From assembly GCA_937926175.1 (NCBI GenBank), contig CALANV010000004.1:8498-72497 (forward strand): DNA of 64,000 bases. Reading direction: 5' to 3'. Position 1 is the first letter of the stretch. Each line of letters starts with the position of its first letter. The notes under the pieces were generated by a model that worked only from the letters and a program-made list of their open reading frames with translations, searched no databases and had not been told where the DNA came from. This stretch comes from an uncultured Rhodospirillales bacterium (GTDB taxonomy: Bacteria; Pseudomonadota; Alphaproteobacteria; CACIAM-22H2). The position numbers were made by a program, and so were the translations under genes. Below are positions 1-8,165 of this stretch, in pieces.

Positions 1-933
1 GCCGTCAACAGCATCATCCGTCATCCCACGGATCTGCCGCCGCCGCTCGCAAAGCGTGGGCCGCAGCGGGTGCGCGTCGATCTTGAGACGGTGGAGGTCG
101 AAGGCCAGCTCGACGATGGCACGACCTACAGGTACTGGACCTTCAACGGGAAGGTCCCGGGGCCGTTCGTGCGCGTGCGCGTCGGCGACACCGTCGAGGT
201 GCGGCTCAAGAACCGCGAAGACAGCATGATGATGCACAACGTCGACTTTCATGCCGTCACCGGCCCCGGCGGCGGCGCAAAGGCGACGGAAGCAATGCCG
301 GGCGAGCACAAGGGCTTCACCTTCAAGGCACTCAACCCGGGGCTCTACGTCTATCACTGCGCGACGGCGCCGGTGGCACAGCACATCGCCAACGGCATGT
401 ACGGCCTGATCCTGGTCGAGCCCGAGGACGGGCTGCCCAAGGTGGACCGCGAGTTCTATGTGATGCAGGGCGAGATCTACACCGAGGAGAAGATCGGCAC
501 GAAAGGCATGCTCACCGAGAGCTATGACAAGCTCATCGACGAGAAGCCCGAGTTCTTCGTCTTCAACGGCTCGGTGGCGGGACTGAGGGGTGACAACGCC
601 CTCAAGGCCAATGTCGGCGAGACGGTGCGGATCTACTTCGGTGTGGGCGGACCGAACTTCACCTCTTCCTTCCACGTGATCGGCGAGATCTTCGACAAGG
701 TCTATCCGATGGCCGCCACGTCCAAGCCGCTGGAGAACGTCCAGACCGTCACCGTGCCGCCCGGCGGAGCGGGGATCGTGGAATTCAAGCTCGAGGTGCC
801 GGGCACGTACGTCCTGGTCGACCACGCGCTGTCCCGCCTCCACAAGGGCCTCGTCGGATACCTTCAGGTCGAAGGGCCGGAGAAGCCGAGGATCTTCAAG
901 GACAGCATCGATCCGCAGACGGCGATGCGCTGA
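1..933 (+). CDS. nirK: Copper-containing nitrite reductase NirK (5' end cut by window)
   Basis: The periplasmic enzyme reduces nitrite to nitric oxide. The reading frame is open at base 1, so the N-terminus and any signal peptide lie outside; 310 residues are visible. Two cupredoxin domains are seen. Domain 1 has the HNVDFH block and the block YHCATAPVAQHIANGMYG, giving type 1 copper ligands His, Cys, His and Met plus type 2 histidines; domain 2 gives the third type 2 ligand in SSFHVIGE. These are the defining NirK ligands. The gene is followed by a strong hairpin and then by nitrogen-oxide accessory genes and norZ, so nitrite and NO reduction are encoded together. The exact start cannot be set here. 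Confidence 0.96.
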   Translation, partial: AVNSIIRHPTDLPPPLAKRGPQRVRVDLETVEVEGQLDDGTTYRYWTFNGKVPGPFVRVRVGDTVEVRLKNREDSMMMHNVDFHAVTGPGGGAKATEAMPGEHKGFTFKALNPGLYVYHCATAPVAQHIANGMYGLILVEPEDGLPKVDREFYVMQGEIYTEEKIGTKGMLTESYDKLIDEKPEFFVFNGSVAGLRGDNALKANVGETVRIYFGVGGPNFTSSFHVIGEIFDKVYPMAATSKPLENVQTVTVPPGGAGIVEFKLEVPGTYVLVDHALSRLHKGLVGYLQVEGPEKPRIFKDSIDPQTAMR

Positions 934-935
934 CG

Positions 936-995
936 CAAGAGAGGCCCCCCGCGCCCGGCAGATCTTCCGCCGGGCGCGGGGCCCCGCCTCTTTGC
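936..995 (+). terminator. Strong GC-rich hairpin after nirK
   Basis: Bases 941-959 pair with 969-990 around a nine-base loop. There is an uninterrupted 13-bp GC stem, and five more pairs after a small internal loop. Only a short T run (CTCTTTG) follows, so this is a probable terminator or mRNA-stabilising hairpin for nirK. Confidence 0.6.
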
Positions 996-1070
996 GCTCG
1001 CGCAACGACGGATGCGGGCGTGACGCGCAGGCTTCAGTACGAGCCGGTGCACTTCGGCATGAGGGTAGCG

Positions 1071-1403
1071 ATGGACGCGACGGAAATCCGCGAGGCATTG
1101 CGCGACGTGATCGATCCCGAAGTCGGGATCAACATCGTCGACCTCGGGCTGGTCTACGGCATCGAGGCGGCCGATGGCCGCATCCGGATCGAACTCACCA
1201 TGACGACGCCGGCATGCCCGCTCGGCGACTACATCACGCGCGAGGTCAAGGGCGTGCTCCAGCGGATCGCGGGTTCCCGCGACGCGATCGACGTCGCGCT
1301 CGTCTGGGATCCGCCCTGGACGCCGGAAATGATGACCGACGCGGCCAAGCGAGCGCTCGGTTGGAAGACGGACGACGCCAGACCGCCGGCGCCGGCGGCG
1401 TGA
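1071..1403 (+). CDS. DUF59/MIP18-family metal-sulfur cluster assembly factor
   Basis: This protein of about 110 residues has the family core: DPEVGINIVDLGLVYG, then the TPACPLGDYI segment with the conserved cysteine. Relatives (PaaD, SufT and the eukaryotic CIA protein MIP18) help deliver Fe-S clusters. In denitrification clusters such proteins are common, and I infer a maturation role, not catalysis. The ATG at 1071 is preferred because GAGGG lies five bases upstream; an in-frame ATG at 1059 is possible. It sits between nirK and a DUF2249 gene on the same strand. Confidence 0.85.
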   Translation: MDATEIREALRDVIDPEVGINIVDLGLVYGIEAADGRIRIELTMTTPACPLGDYITREVKGVLQRIAGSRDAIDVALVWDPPWTPEMMTDAAKRALGWKTDDARPPAPAA

Positions 1404-1444
1404 AAGGCCGGTGCAACGTCAACCGAACAGGAGAGATTGCAACG

Positions 1445-1699
1445 ATGAATGACTGCAGCTGTGGCAACCCGCACGAGATCGTGATCGACGTGCGCACGAT
1501 CGTGCCGCGTGAACGCCATCCGCTCATCTTCCGGACCTTCGACGGCCTCGGCACCGGCGAAGGTTTTCTCATCGTGAACGACCACGATCCCAGGCCGCTC
1601 TATTACCAGTTCCAGGCCGAGCGTCCCGGCGCGTTCGCATGGGAGTATCTGGAGCAGGGCCCGGATGTCTGGCGCGTCCGCATCGCGCGCGTCGCCTGA
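1445..1699 (+). CDS. DUF2249 domain protein
   Basis: This is an 84-residue cytoplasmic protein. It opens with a CSCG motif and has the DUF2249 pattern (IDVRTI, then HPLIFRTFDGL, then PLYYQF and the WEYLEQGPDVWRV tail). DUF2249 proteins occur repeatedly beside nitrite and NO reductase genes; their biochemical role is not settled. The ATG at 1445 has an AGGAGAG ribosome binding site about nine bases upstream. The 3' end overlaps the next gene by 35 bases, which suggests translational coupling. Confidence 0.85.
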   Translation: MNDCSCGNPHEIVIDVRTIVPRERHPLIFRTFDGLGTGEGFLIVNDHDPRPLYYQFQAERPGAFAWEYLEQGPDVWRVRIARVA

Positions 1700-2849
1700 C
1701 TGCTGCGGTCCGCCGGAGGCGGCGCGGAGCCGGTCCTGGTTGCGTCTTCCGTTGCTCGCAGCCGCCGGTGCCGCGCTCGTGGTCGGAACCGCCACAGGCC
1801 TGCATCGCGTCGGCCTCGGCGGATCCGAAGCGCTCGCCGGCCTCGCCGAACTGCACGGCCCGTTGATGGTCTCCGGGTTCTTCGGCGCAGTCATCGGCCT
1901 CGAGCGCGCCGTGGCGACAGGCCGCCTCTGGGCATATCTCGGGCCGTTTGCCGCCGGCACCGGCACGGTGCTGGTACTTGTCGGTGCGCCCCTGTCGGCC
2001 GTCCACGCAGCCTGGATCGTCGCCGGGCTCGTCCTTGCCGCCGCGTCGACCGGGATCGCCCTGCGCCTGCCGGCGCTGTTCACCGGCACGCTCGCGTGTG
2101 GCGCGTTTGCTTGGCCGGTGGGCATGCTCGCCTGGGCCTCTGGCGCGCCGATGGCGGGTGTCGTGCTCTGGTGGACGGTGTTTCTCGTTCTCACCATTGC
2201 CGCGGAGCGTCTGGAGCTGAGTCGGCTCCTGCGCCTCGGCATGCACAGCAAGGTCGCGTTCGGCGCTTGCGTCGCGCTGCTGGCGATGGCCGGCGGGTTG
2301 GGCACGGTTGGCGCGGCGAGTACCTGGCCTGTTGCCGGCGTCGCACTGCTCGCGCTGACGGTCTGGCTTCTCGACCATGATGTCGCGCGTCGCACCGTCC
2401 GTATCGCCGGTCTGCCGCGCTATGCCGCACTTTGCCTCTTCGGCGGGTATGCGTGGCTGGGGATGGGCGGCGTCCTGATGCTCGCACTGCCCGTCGACAC
2501 GGACCGCTTTGCCTATGACGCGGTTCTGCACGCGGTCTTCCTCGGTTTCACCTTCGCGATGGTGTTCGGTCATGCGCCGATCATCCTGCCTGCGGTCGCC
2601 CGGCTGCCGGTCGCCTTCGACAGCGGCTTCTACGGGCCGCTCGTGCTGCTGCATGTCTCGGTCGCGCTGCGGGTGGGAGCTGACCTCGCCGGTGCGTTCG
2701 AGATGCGCGCGCATGCCGGCCTCCTGACCGCCGTCGCATTCGTTCTCTTCGTTGCCGTCGTCGCGCGCGGGGCGCGGCGGGGCCACAAGGCGCGTCGCGG
2801 TACCCGCCCGCCGCATCGTCCTGCATCACACGGGCAATGCATCGCATGA
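1665..2849 (+). CDS. Polytopic membrane protein, NnrS-like, of the denitrification block
   Basis: The 394-residue protein is almost entirely hydrophobic and looks like 10-12 membrane helices. Histidine-containing helices such as ELHGPLMVSGFFGAVIGLER and LHAVFLGFTFAMVFGHAP recall the heme-copper membrane protein NnrS, which eases nitric oxide stress in denitrifiers. The assignment to NnrS itself is by pattern and position only. It overlaps the DUF2249 gene upstream, and its stop overlaps the DUF1858 start (ATGA), so the small genes form one translationally coupled unit ahead of norZ. A heme or copper role is inference. Confidence 0.6.
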   Translation: MSGASASRASPDCCGPPEAARSRSWLRLPLLAAAGAALVVGTATGLHRVGLGGSEALAGLAELHGPLMVSGFFGAVIGLERAVATGRLWAYLGPFAAGTGTVLVLVGAPLSAVHAAWIVAGLVLAAASTGIALRLPALFTGTLACGAFAWPVGMLAWASGAPMAGVVLWWTVFLVLTIAAERLELSRLLRLGMHSKVAFGACVALLAMAGGLGTVGAASTWPVAGVALLALTVWLLDHDVARRTVRIAGLPRYAALCLFGGYAWLGMGGVLMLALPVDTDRFAYDAVLHAVFLGFTFAMVFGHAPIILPAVARLPVAFDSGFYGPLVLLHVSVALRVGADLAGAFEMRAHAGLLTAVAFVLFVAVVARGARRGHKARRGTRPPHRPASHGQCIA

Positions 2850-3079
2850 GCGAGAGCACCCGACTTCATCGCGACCTGACCGTGCAGAAGGTCATCGACG
2901 CCTCACCCTCGGCCATCGGCGTTTTCCTGCGCCGCCGCATGGCCTGCGTTGGATGCGCGATGGCGCCCTTCGTGACCGTCGCCGAGGCGGCGGCTTCCTA
3001 CGGCATTCCGGTCGATGAACTCGAAACCGAACTGCGCGAGGCGGCGGCACGGTCTACCGGCGGAGGCCCGGATGCGTAA
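2846..3079 (+). CDS. DUF1858 domain protein with CxxC motif
   Basis: The 77-residue product matches the DUF1858 fold: a helical start (LTVQKVIDASPSAIGVFLRRR), then MACVGCAM with a redox-type CxxC, then a helical tail. The family is linked to hybrid-cluster and nitrogen-oxide enzymes, but its activity is unproven. The ATG at 2846 overlaps the previous stop as ATGA and is preferred over the in-frame ATG at 2837. norZ begins 130 bp downstream. Confidence 0.8.
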   Translation: MSESTRLHRDLTVQKVIDASPSAIGVFLRRRMACVGCAMAPFVTVAEAAASYGIPVDELETELREAAARSTGGGPDA

Positions 3080-3208
3080 CCGCCGCGACGGAAGACGCGT
3101 ACGGGATTTCCCCTACGGAATGCGCCGAATTGCCACGGGACCACCGCCCGTACGGCCTCCGGCAAATCCGAGGTCCCCGACAATCAACCCGAGCGTGGAA
3201 ACCACAAC

Positions 3209-5500
3209 ATGAACTCCACAAGACGTCTCTGGTTCATCCTTGCCGTCGTAAGCTTTGCATCCTTTGCGGCGCTCGGCCTGATCGGCCGCGAGATCCATCG
3301 CGCGGCACCGCCGGTGCCGGTCAGGGTCGTCGCCGACGACGGCGACGTGCTCTTCACCGAGACCGACATCCAGACAGGACGCGCGGCATGGCAGTCGATG
3401 GGTGGCCAGCAGGTCGGCTCGATCTGGGGCCATGGCGGCTATCTCGCACCGGACTGGTCGGCCGACTGGCTTCATCGCGAGGCCGTGGGCCTGCGCGACG
3501 CGCTGGCCAAAAAGGTTTACGGCGTTCCGTACGAGGAACTGGTGCCGGAGGCGCAGGCCGCCGTTCTCGCGCGGGTCAAGCGCGAGATCCGCACGAACAG
3601 CTTCAACCCCGAGACCGGCGAGATCGTCGTCTCGCCGGAGCGCGCGGCGGTCATTCGCGACACGGCCCGGCACTACGTGGAGCTTTTCGGCGATGCGCCC
3701 GCGTACCGGCATCTGCGGGAGGCGTACGCGATTGCGGACAACGCGGTACCCGAACTCGAGCGCCGTCGGGCGATCGCCGCCTTCTTCTTCTGGGCGTCCT
3801 GGGCGGCCGGCACCGAGCGGCCCGGCTCGGATGCGACATTTACGAACAACTGGCCGGCCGAACCGCTCATCGGCAATGTCCCGACGACGGCGAACGTCGT
3901 CTGGTCGGTCGCGAGCGTCGTGCTGCTCATCGCCGGCATCGGTCTTCTCGTCTGGTATCACACGGCGACCGCGCGCCATGAACCGGCGCCGTCGCTTCCG
4001 GCCCAGGATCCGCTTCTCGGGGTGATGCCGACCCCATCCATGAAGGCGACGGGCAAGTACTTCGTGACGGTGATCGGGCTGTTCCTCGCGCAAGTGGGGC
4101 TGGGCGCGCTGACGGCGCACTATGCGGTGGAGGGGCACGAGTTCTTCGGCATTCCGCTGGCAGACGTGCTGCCCTACGCCGTCACCCGTACCTGGCACAC
4201 GCAGCTCGCGATCTTCTGGATCGCGACCGCGTGGCTCGCGACGGGCCTCTACATTGCGCCCGCCATCTCGGGCTACGAGCCGCGCTTCCAGCGGCTGGGC
4301 GTCAACGTACTGTGGGCGGCGCTGGTCCTCGTCGTCGTCGGCTCGATGTCCGGCGAGTGGCTCGGCGTGCAGCAGGTGCTCGCGCTCGACGACAATTTCT
4401 GGTTCGGGCATCAGGGCTACGAGTACGTGGATCTCGGCCGTTTCTGGCAGATCCTGCTGTTCGTCGGGCTGATGCTGTGGCTCTTCCTGGTCGGGCGCGC
4501 GCTGTGGCCCGCGCTCAGGCGGCCATCGGAGAGCCGGCCGCTGCTCATGGTCCTGTTCCTCTCCACCATCGCCATCGGCCTGTTCTATGCCGCCGGCTTC
4601 ATGTGGGGAAAGCACACGCACCTGTCGATGGTCGAGTACTGGCGTTGGTGGGTCGTTCACCTCTGGGTCGAAGGCTTCTTCGAGGTCTTCGCTACGGCGG
4701 TGATCGCCATCCTGTTCGTCCGGCTCGGGCTCGTGCGGGCGGCCACCGCCAATCAGGCAGTCCTGTTCTCGACGGTGATCTTCCTGTTGGGCGGCATCCT
4801 CGGCACGCTGCACCACCTGTACTTCAGCGGCACGCCGACCTCGGTCATCGCCGTTGGGGCGGTGTTCTCGGCGCTCGAGGTAGTGCCGCTCGCGCTGATC
4901 GGGTTCGAGGCCTACGAGAACTACCGGCACAGCCGCGCCAGCGGCTGGGTCGCGGCGTACAAGTGGCCGATCCTGTTCTTCGTCGCCGTGGCATTCTGGA
5001 ACATGATCGGCGCGGGCGTGTTCGGCTTCATGATCAACCCGCCGATCTCGCTCTACTACGTCCAGGGCCTCAACACGACGGCGGTGCACGCCCACAGCGC
5101 GCTGTTCGGCGTCTACGGCATGCTCGGAATCGGCCTGATGTTGTTCTGCCTGCGCGGGCTGGGGGCTCGGCACGCCTGGAGCGACACGTTGCTCAAGACG
5201 ACGTTCTGGGTCCTGAACGGTGGCCTTGCGATGATGGTGCTCATGTCGCTGCTTCCGATGGGCGCGATGCAGGCCTGGGCGGCCGTGACCCACGGCCTGT
5301 GGTACGCGCGCACGGCGGAGTTCATGCACCAGCCGCTGATGGAGCTGTTCGTCTGGCTGCGCGTGCCCGGCGACATCGTCTTCAGCCTGGGGCCGATCCT
5401 GCTGGCTGTGTTCGCCTTGCGGCTCTGGCTCGGCGGCCGCGGTCGCCCGGCCGAGGCATCGCTCGGCGTGCGGCCGATCCGTCCGAGCGCGGCAGAGTGA
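3209..5500 (+). CDS. norZ: Quinol-dependent nitric oxide reductase (single-subunit qNOR)
   Basis: This inner-membrane enzyme reduces 2 NO to N2O with electrons from quinol. At 763 residues it has the length of qNOR rather than the shorter cytochrome-c-dependent NorB. The N-terminal part carries one membrane anchor and the cytochrome-c-like periplasmic domain without a CxxCH heme c motif; the C-terminal part is the 12-helix heme-copper-oxidase fold. Expected histidine segments are present, including TRTWHTQLAIFW, GKHTHLSMVEYW, GTLHHLYF and TTAVHAHSALFGVYG. It is the last gene of the denitrification block and ends in a clear terminator. I saw no FNR box in the 129 bp upstream. Confidence 0.95.
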   Translation: MNSTRRLWFILAVVSFASFAALGLIGREIHRAAPPVPVRVVADDGDVLFTETDIQTGRAAWQSMGGQQVGSIWGHGGYLAPDWSADWLHREAVGLRDALAKKVYGVPYEELVPEAQAAVLARVKREIRTNSFNPETGEIVVSPERAAVIRDTARHYVELFGDAPAYRHLREAYAIADNAVPELERRRAIAAFFFWASWAAGTERPGSDATFTNNWPAEPLIGNVPTTANVVWSVASVVLLIAGIGLLVWYHTATARHEPAPSLPAQDPLLGVMPTPSMKATGKYFVTVIGLFLAQVGLGALTAHYAVEGHEFFGIPLADVLPYAVTRTWHTQLAIFWIATAWLATGLYIAPAISGYEPRFQRLGVNVLWAALVLVVVGSMSGEWLGVQQVLALDDNFWFGHQGYEYVDLGRFWQILLFVGLMLWLFLVGRALWPALRRPSESRPLLMVLFLSTIAIGLFYAAGFMWGKHTHLSMVEYWRWWVVHLWVEGFFEVFATAVIAILFVRLGLVRAATANQAVLFSTVIFLLGGILGTLHHLYFSGTPTSVIAVGAVFSALEVVPLALIGFEAYENYRHSRASGWVAAYKWPILFFVAVAFWNMIGAGVFGFMINPPISLYYVQGLNTTAVHAHSALFGVYGMLGIGLMLFCLRGLGARHAWSDTLLKTTFWVLNGGLAMMVLMSLLPMGAMQAWAAVTHGLWYARTAEFMHQPLMELFVWLRVPGDIVFSLGPILLAVFALRLWLGGRGRPAEASLGVRPIRPSAAE

Positions 5501-5515
5501 CCTGCCTGCGATGAG

Positions 5516-5546
5516 GGGCGGTGCCGGTTGACGGCACTGCCCTTTT
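5516..5546 (+). terminator. Rho-independent terminator after norZ
   Basis: Bases 5516-5526 pair with 5532-5542 (11 bp, one G-U) around a five-base loop, followed directly by TTTTCATTT. This is the most convincing intrinsic terminator in the window and separates the denitrification block from the opposite-strand island. Confidence 0.85.
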
Positions 5547-5619
5547 CATTTGCCGGCGCCCTTCGTGATGGGACGGACCGCGCGTTCGCGGCTTGACGGC
5601 GGTTACGATCCGGGACGCG

Positions 5620-6360
5620 TCATTTCGCGAACAGGCGCGCGAGCGAGTCCGGCAGTCCGACCATTTCGGTAGCGGGCGGTGAGGCGTAGCTTCCCGCACT
5701 CGGCTTCTTCAGCCCGAACCGGACGAGCAGTTCGGCCTGCCGCACGCCGCACGTGATCCCGTCCAGCAGCGGTACGGGCACGCGATGCTGCAGGCGGGAG
5801 GGGACGCCGGCCATCACCGCGCCCGTCAGGACGACAACATCCGCCCCGTCCGCATCGACGAGTTCGCGGGCGGCACCTGCCACGAGCTCGTCGGCCTCGG
5901 TCTGGTCGCCGTCCTGGTATGGTGCCGCGGACTCGATGGCGCGCCACCCGGCGATCCGTGCCGACAGGCCATATCCGTCGATCAGTTCGCGGTAGAGCGG
6001 CAGAGTCCGCCTGCCGACCACCACGACGCCGACCTTGCTGCCAAGCATGAGCGCTGTCAGGAGCGACGCTTCGGTCATGCCGACGGCGGGGATCGGCAGC
6101 AGCTCACGCGCCGCCGCGAGGGCTGTGTCGTAGGACACGGCGATGACGACGGCATCGCAGCCCTTGTGATGTTCAGCCAGCAGCAGGAGCATCGAATAGG
6201 TCGCGATCGCGTTCTGGCTGCGGGTTTTGATGATACGCGCCCCGAGCTTGCCCGTCGCGGTGACGATATCGACGCCCGGCGATGCGGCAGCACGCGCGGC
6301 GGCGCCGACTTTCTCCGTGACGAATGCAGAGGTATTGGAGTTGGCAATCAAGATCCGCAT
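5620..6360 (-). CDS. Asp/Glu/hydantoin racemase superfamily protein lacking both catalytic cysteines
   Basis: The 246-residue protein has the family opening MRILIANSNTS and the family end with VPLLDGITCGVRQAE. In hydantoin racemases two cysteines (ACFDDPG and GCAGM) act as acid and base. Here the equivalent segments read AVSYDTAL (Val74) and LTGAVMAG (Gly179), so neither cysteine is present and two-base racemisation looks impossible. The fold is kept, so the protein may be a lyase, an isomerase using other residues, or a binding protein. It lies 93 bp after the PuuE-like hydrolase on the same strand and is probably co-transcribed with it. Confidence 0.8.
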   Translation of the reverse strand: MRILIANSNTSAFVTEKVGAAARAAASPGVDIVTATGKLGARIIKTRSQNAIATYSMLLLLAEHHKGCDAVVIAVSYDTALAAARELLPIPAVGMTEASLLTALMLGSKVGVVVVGRRTLPLYRELIDGYGLSARIAGWRAIESAAPYQDGDQTEADELVAGAARELVDADGADVVVLTGAVMAGVPSRLQHRVPVPLLDGITCGVRQAELLVRFGLKKPSAGSYASPPATEMVGLPDSLARLFAK

Positions 6361-6453
6361 GGGTCACCCATTGCTGAAGAGGGGGCCGGTGCCCGCACGG
6401 CACGCACTGTCATGTGGCGGTCGTGCGCGACCGGCGGAGGGCCGAGACGGCGG

Positions 6454-7359
6454 TCATGGGGCGGCTATGGGCGGATGTACGGCAAGCCAATGGCGCGCGA
6501 TCGCATCACGCCGTGCGATCCAGAATCCGCCGCGTTCGCAAATGAAGGCGAGAATCCGCTCCAGGGCTTTCATGCGGCCCGGCCGTCCGATCATCCGCAG
6601 GTGCAGGCCGATCGACATCATCTTCGGGTTCCGGCCACCCTCGCGCCATAGCCACTCGGCAGCATCGATCACGTACTGGGCGAATTCATCGGCAAGCGCA
6701 AAGCGCTGCTGGCCTTGATGGAAATGCATGTCGTTCGTATCGAAGGCGTAGGGCACGACTAGATGCGGCCGGCCGTCAACGTGCACATAGAAGGGAAGGT
6801 CGTCCGAATAGGCGTCGCTGTCGTAGATGAAGCTGCCATGTTCCACGAGAAGGCGGCGCGTGTTCGGCGATGCAGCCGAGCGAGTGTGCCATCCGACCGG
6901 CGGCACGCCCGCCGCCGCCTCGATCGCCGCCGAGGCCTGCGCAATGATGGCGCGTTCCTGGGATTCGGTCATCCGGGCATGGCTTTCCCAGCGCCAGCCG
7001 TGGCACATGATCTCGTGCCCGCGCGCAACGGCGTCGCGCGCAAGCCAGGGGGACCGCTCGATTGCGCGTCCGCACGCGTTCAGCGTGCATTTCACGCCGA
7101 ACTGGTCGAGCAGATGAACGATGCGCCAATACGCGGCGCGCGTGCCATATTCGAAATGGGTCGCCATACAGGGATCAGGTACGCCGATCACCTCGTCGGT
7201 CACCTCGTAGGTTCGCTCGTTGCGCTCGTCGCCATCGGCGAGCGAAAGCTCGGCCCCCTCCTCGACGTTCACCACGATCGAGACGGCAACGCGCGCACCG
7301 CCGGGCCACTGAGGGTCGGGTGGGTTTTCGCCATAACCACGGAAGTCTCGAGAACTCAT
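6454..7359 (-). CDS. PuuE-type allantoinase-like polysaccharide-deacetylase-family hydrolase
   Basis: The 301-residue protein follows PuuE closely: RDFRGYGENPPDPQWPGGAR near the start, NVEEGAE where deacetylases have the metal-binding TFDD, CHGWRWE, DTNDMHF and the ending IGLHLRMIGRPGRMKALE. PuuE enzymes open the hydantoin ring of allantoin without a metal. Allantoin is one possible substrate here, but a related ring-opening activity on another ureide fits the hydantoinase-rich surroundings equally well. The ATG at 7359 starts MSSRDF; the upstream in-frame extension has no family match. Operator-like dyads and a weak -24/-12 promoter lie 65-185 bp upstream. Confidence 0.8.
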   Translation of the reverse strand: MSSRDFRGYGENPPDPQWPGGARVAVSIVVNVEEGAELSLADGDERNERTYEVTDEVIGVPDPCMATHFEYGTRAAYWRIVHLLDQFGVKCTLNACGRAIERSPWLARDAVARGHEIMCHGWRWESHARMTESQERAIIAQASAAIEAAAGVPPVGWHTRSAASPNTRRLLVEHGSFIYDSDAYSDDLPFYVHVDGRPHLVVPYAFDTNDMHFHQGQQRFALADEFAQYVIDAAEWLWREGGRNPKMMSIGLHLRMIGRPGRMKALERILAFICERGGFWIARRDAIARHWLAVHPPIAAP

Positions 7360-7425
7360 CGAATGGTTTGCATTTAAACCGAACTGCGAGATGCGGCATC
7401 GGCGGGCGGCAAGGTGCCCCGCGCG

Positions 7426-7455
7426 ACGTATGCAATCACTACGCGATATATGCAA
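7426..7455 (-). promoter_or_regulatory. Pair of TTGCATA operator-like repeats, 20 bp apart
   Basis: Read on the minus strand, GATTGCATAT and GATTGCATAC occur exactly 20 bp apart. The same ten-base word GATTGCATAC, also with a second copy 20 bp on, occurs at 16036-16065. It lies 67 bp upstream of the PuuE-like gene. A GntR/FCD regulator is the likely binder, encoded at 14077. Confidence 0.5.
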
Positions 7456-7466
7456 TCGCCGTACCG
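7451..7466 (-). promoter_or_regulatory. Sigma-54 promoter candidate for the PuuE-like/racemase unit
   Basis: On the minus strand the sequence is CGGTACGGCGATTGCA. It matches 10 of 12 fixed positions of TGGCACG-N4-TTGCW, with the essential GG and GC in correct spacing. It is the weakest of the set and overlaps one of the operator-like repeats. Confidence 0.4.
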
Positions 7467-7511
7467 TTACCGTCGCGAGACGGTGCGCAACGGCAAGCGG
7501 GAAGGTTCGAT

Positions 7512-7540
7512 TTGTTCACAGAAATCCGTTTTGTATACAA
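7512..7540. promoter_or_regulatory. GntR-type operator pair; perfect dyad TTTTGTATACAAAA
   Basis: A perfect 14-bp palindrome, TTTTGTATACAAAA, covers 7529-7542. A weaker copy, TTGTTCACAG, covers 7512-7521, with centres 19 bp apart. The core TTGTATACAA is typical of FCD-type GntR regulators. It sits between the divergent PuuE-like and amidohydrolase units. Confidence 0.55.
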
Positions 7541-7561
7541 AATAGGCAAAGTGTCCATCAT

Positions 7562-7590
7562 CTGCGCACAAAAAGGGCAACACTGCGCAG
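7562..7590. repeat. Inverted repeat CTGCGCA-N15-TGCGCAG
   Basis: Two perfect 7-bp arms (7562-7568 and 7584-7590) face each other 52 bp upstream of the -24/-12 promoter at 7642. This could be an enhancer-binding-protein site, though it is closer to the promoter than usual. Confidence 0.3.
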
Positions 7591-7641
7591 CGGCGCGGTT
7601 CGATCGGCGATAACACCGCGAAAAATGAAGGGCCGGCCTGT

Positions 7642-7657
7642 TGGCACGACGAATGCT
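7642..7657 (+). promoter_or_regulatory. Sigma-54 promoter, TGGCACG-N4-ATGCT
   Basis: TGGCACGACGAATGCT matches 11 of 12 fixed positions of the -24/-12 consensus, with correct GG-to-GC spacing. It points into the oxygenase remnant and, beyond it, the amidohydrolase gene at 8166. Confidence 0.6.
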
Positions 7658-7741
7658 TGAATCCGGAGCGTCGTCGATGACCGTGAGCGATCACGACGAC
7701 GTCGCTGGTATCGAATTCGGATTGCTGAGGATGAGTCGATG

Positions 7742-8095
7742 GCGGTGAACGGCGGTGGCTTGGAGATGCTGTCCCCTGACAGCCGCTGGGGTCCGGTCGA
7801 GATCAGGCAGGATAGCCTCGTGATCAGTGTCGGCAATCCGATGCAGCAATGAACCAACGACCGTTGGGTGTCCGCCTTGCATCCCGTCGTCAATCCGGTG
7901 GACGGTACGGGCTGGGGCGAGCGGCGTCTGTCGTTCGGGTTTTTCCGTCACCCGGGTTTCAACACGCTCGCCGAGTGTCCGCCGACATACCTCGACGACG
8001 GTGAGGCACCGAAAGGAGCCTCCGTCCTCGCCGGCGGCTACATGCGCAGAAAAATCATCACCGTGCGACATATCGATGCGGAAGCGGCGGCATGA
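7742..8095 (+). pseudogene. Remnant of an isopenicillin-N-synthase-family 2OG-Fe(II) oxygenase
   Basis: The C-terminal third of the family is readable in one frame: GGLEMLSPDSRWGPVEI, then LVISVGNPMQQ, then TNDRWVSALHPVVNP, RRLSFGFFRHPGFNTL and GEAPKGASVLAGGYMRRK. Between MQQ and TNDRW the family has a Trp; here the codon at 7850-7852 is TGA, consistent with a TGG-to-TGA change. The N-terminal two thirds and the first iron ligands (HxD) are not found upstream in any frame, so the gene is both truncated and interrupted. The retained His of the ALHPVVNP segment is an iron ligand in intact members. The remnant separates the sigma-54 promoter at 7642 from the amidohydrolase. Confidence 0.75.
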
Positions 8096-8165
8096 TGCCG
8101 AACAGGAAACCGATCACCCGGCCGCCAACGATGCAGTATCCAGAAACCGTAAGGTCTGAGCGCCC

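Noticed and set aside
3113..5329. Long open frame of 738 codons antisense to norZ
   Set aside because: It is a GC-rich codon shadow of norZ: composition is Arg/Asp/His-rich, there is no domain, and the plus-strand product is a plain qNOR.
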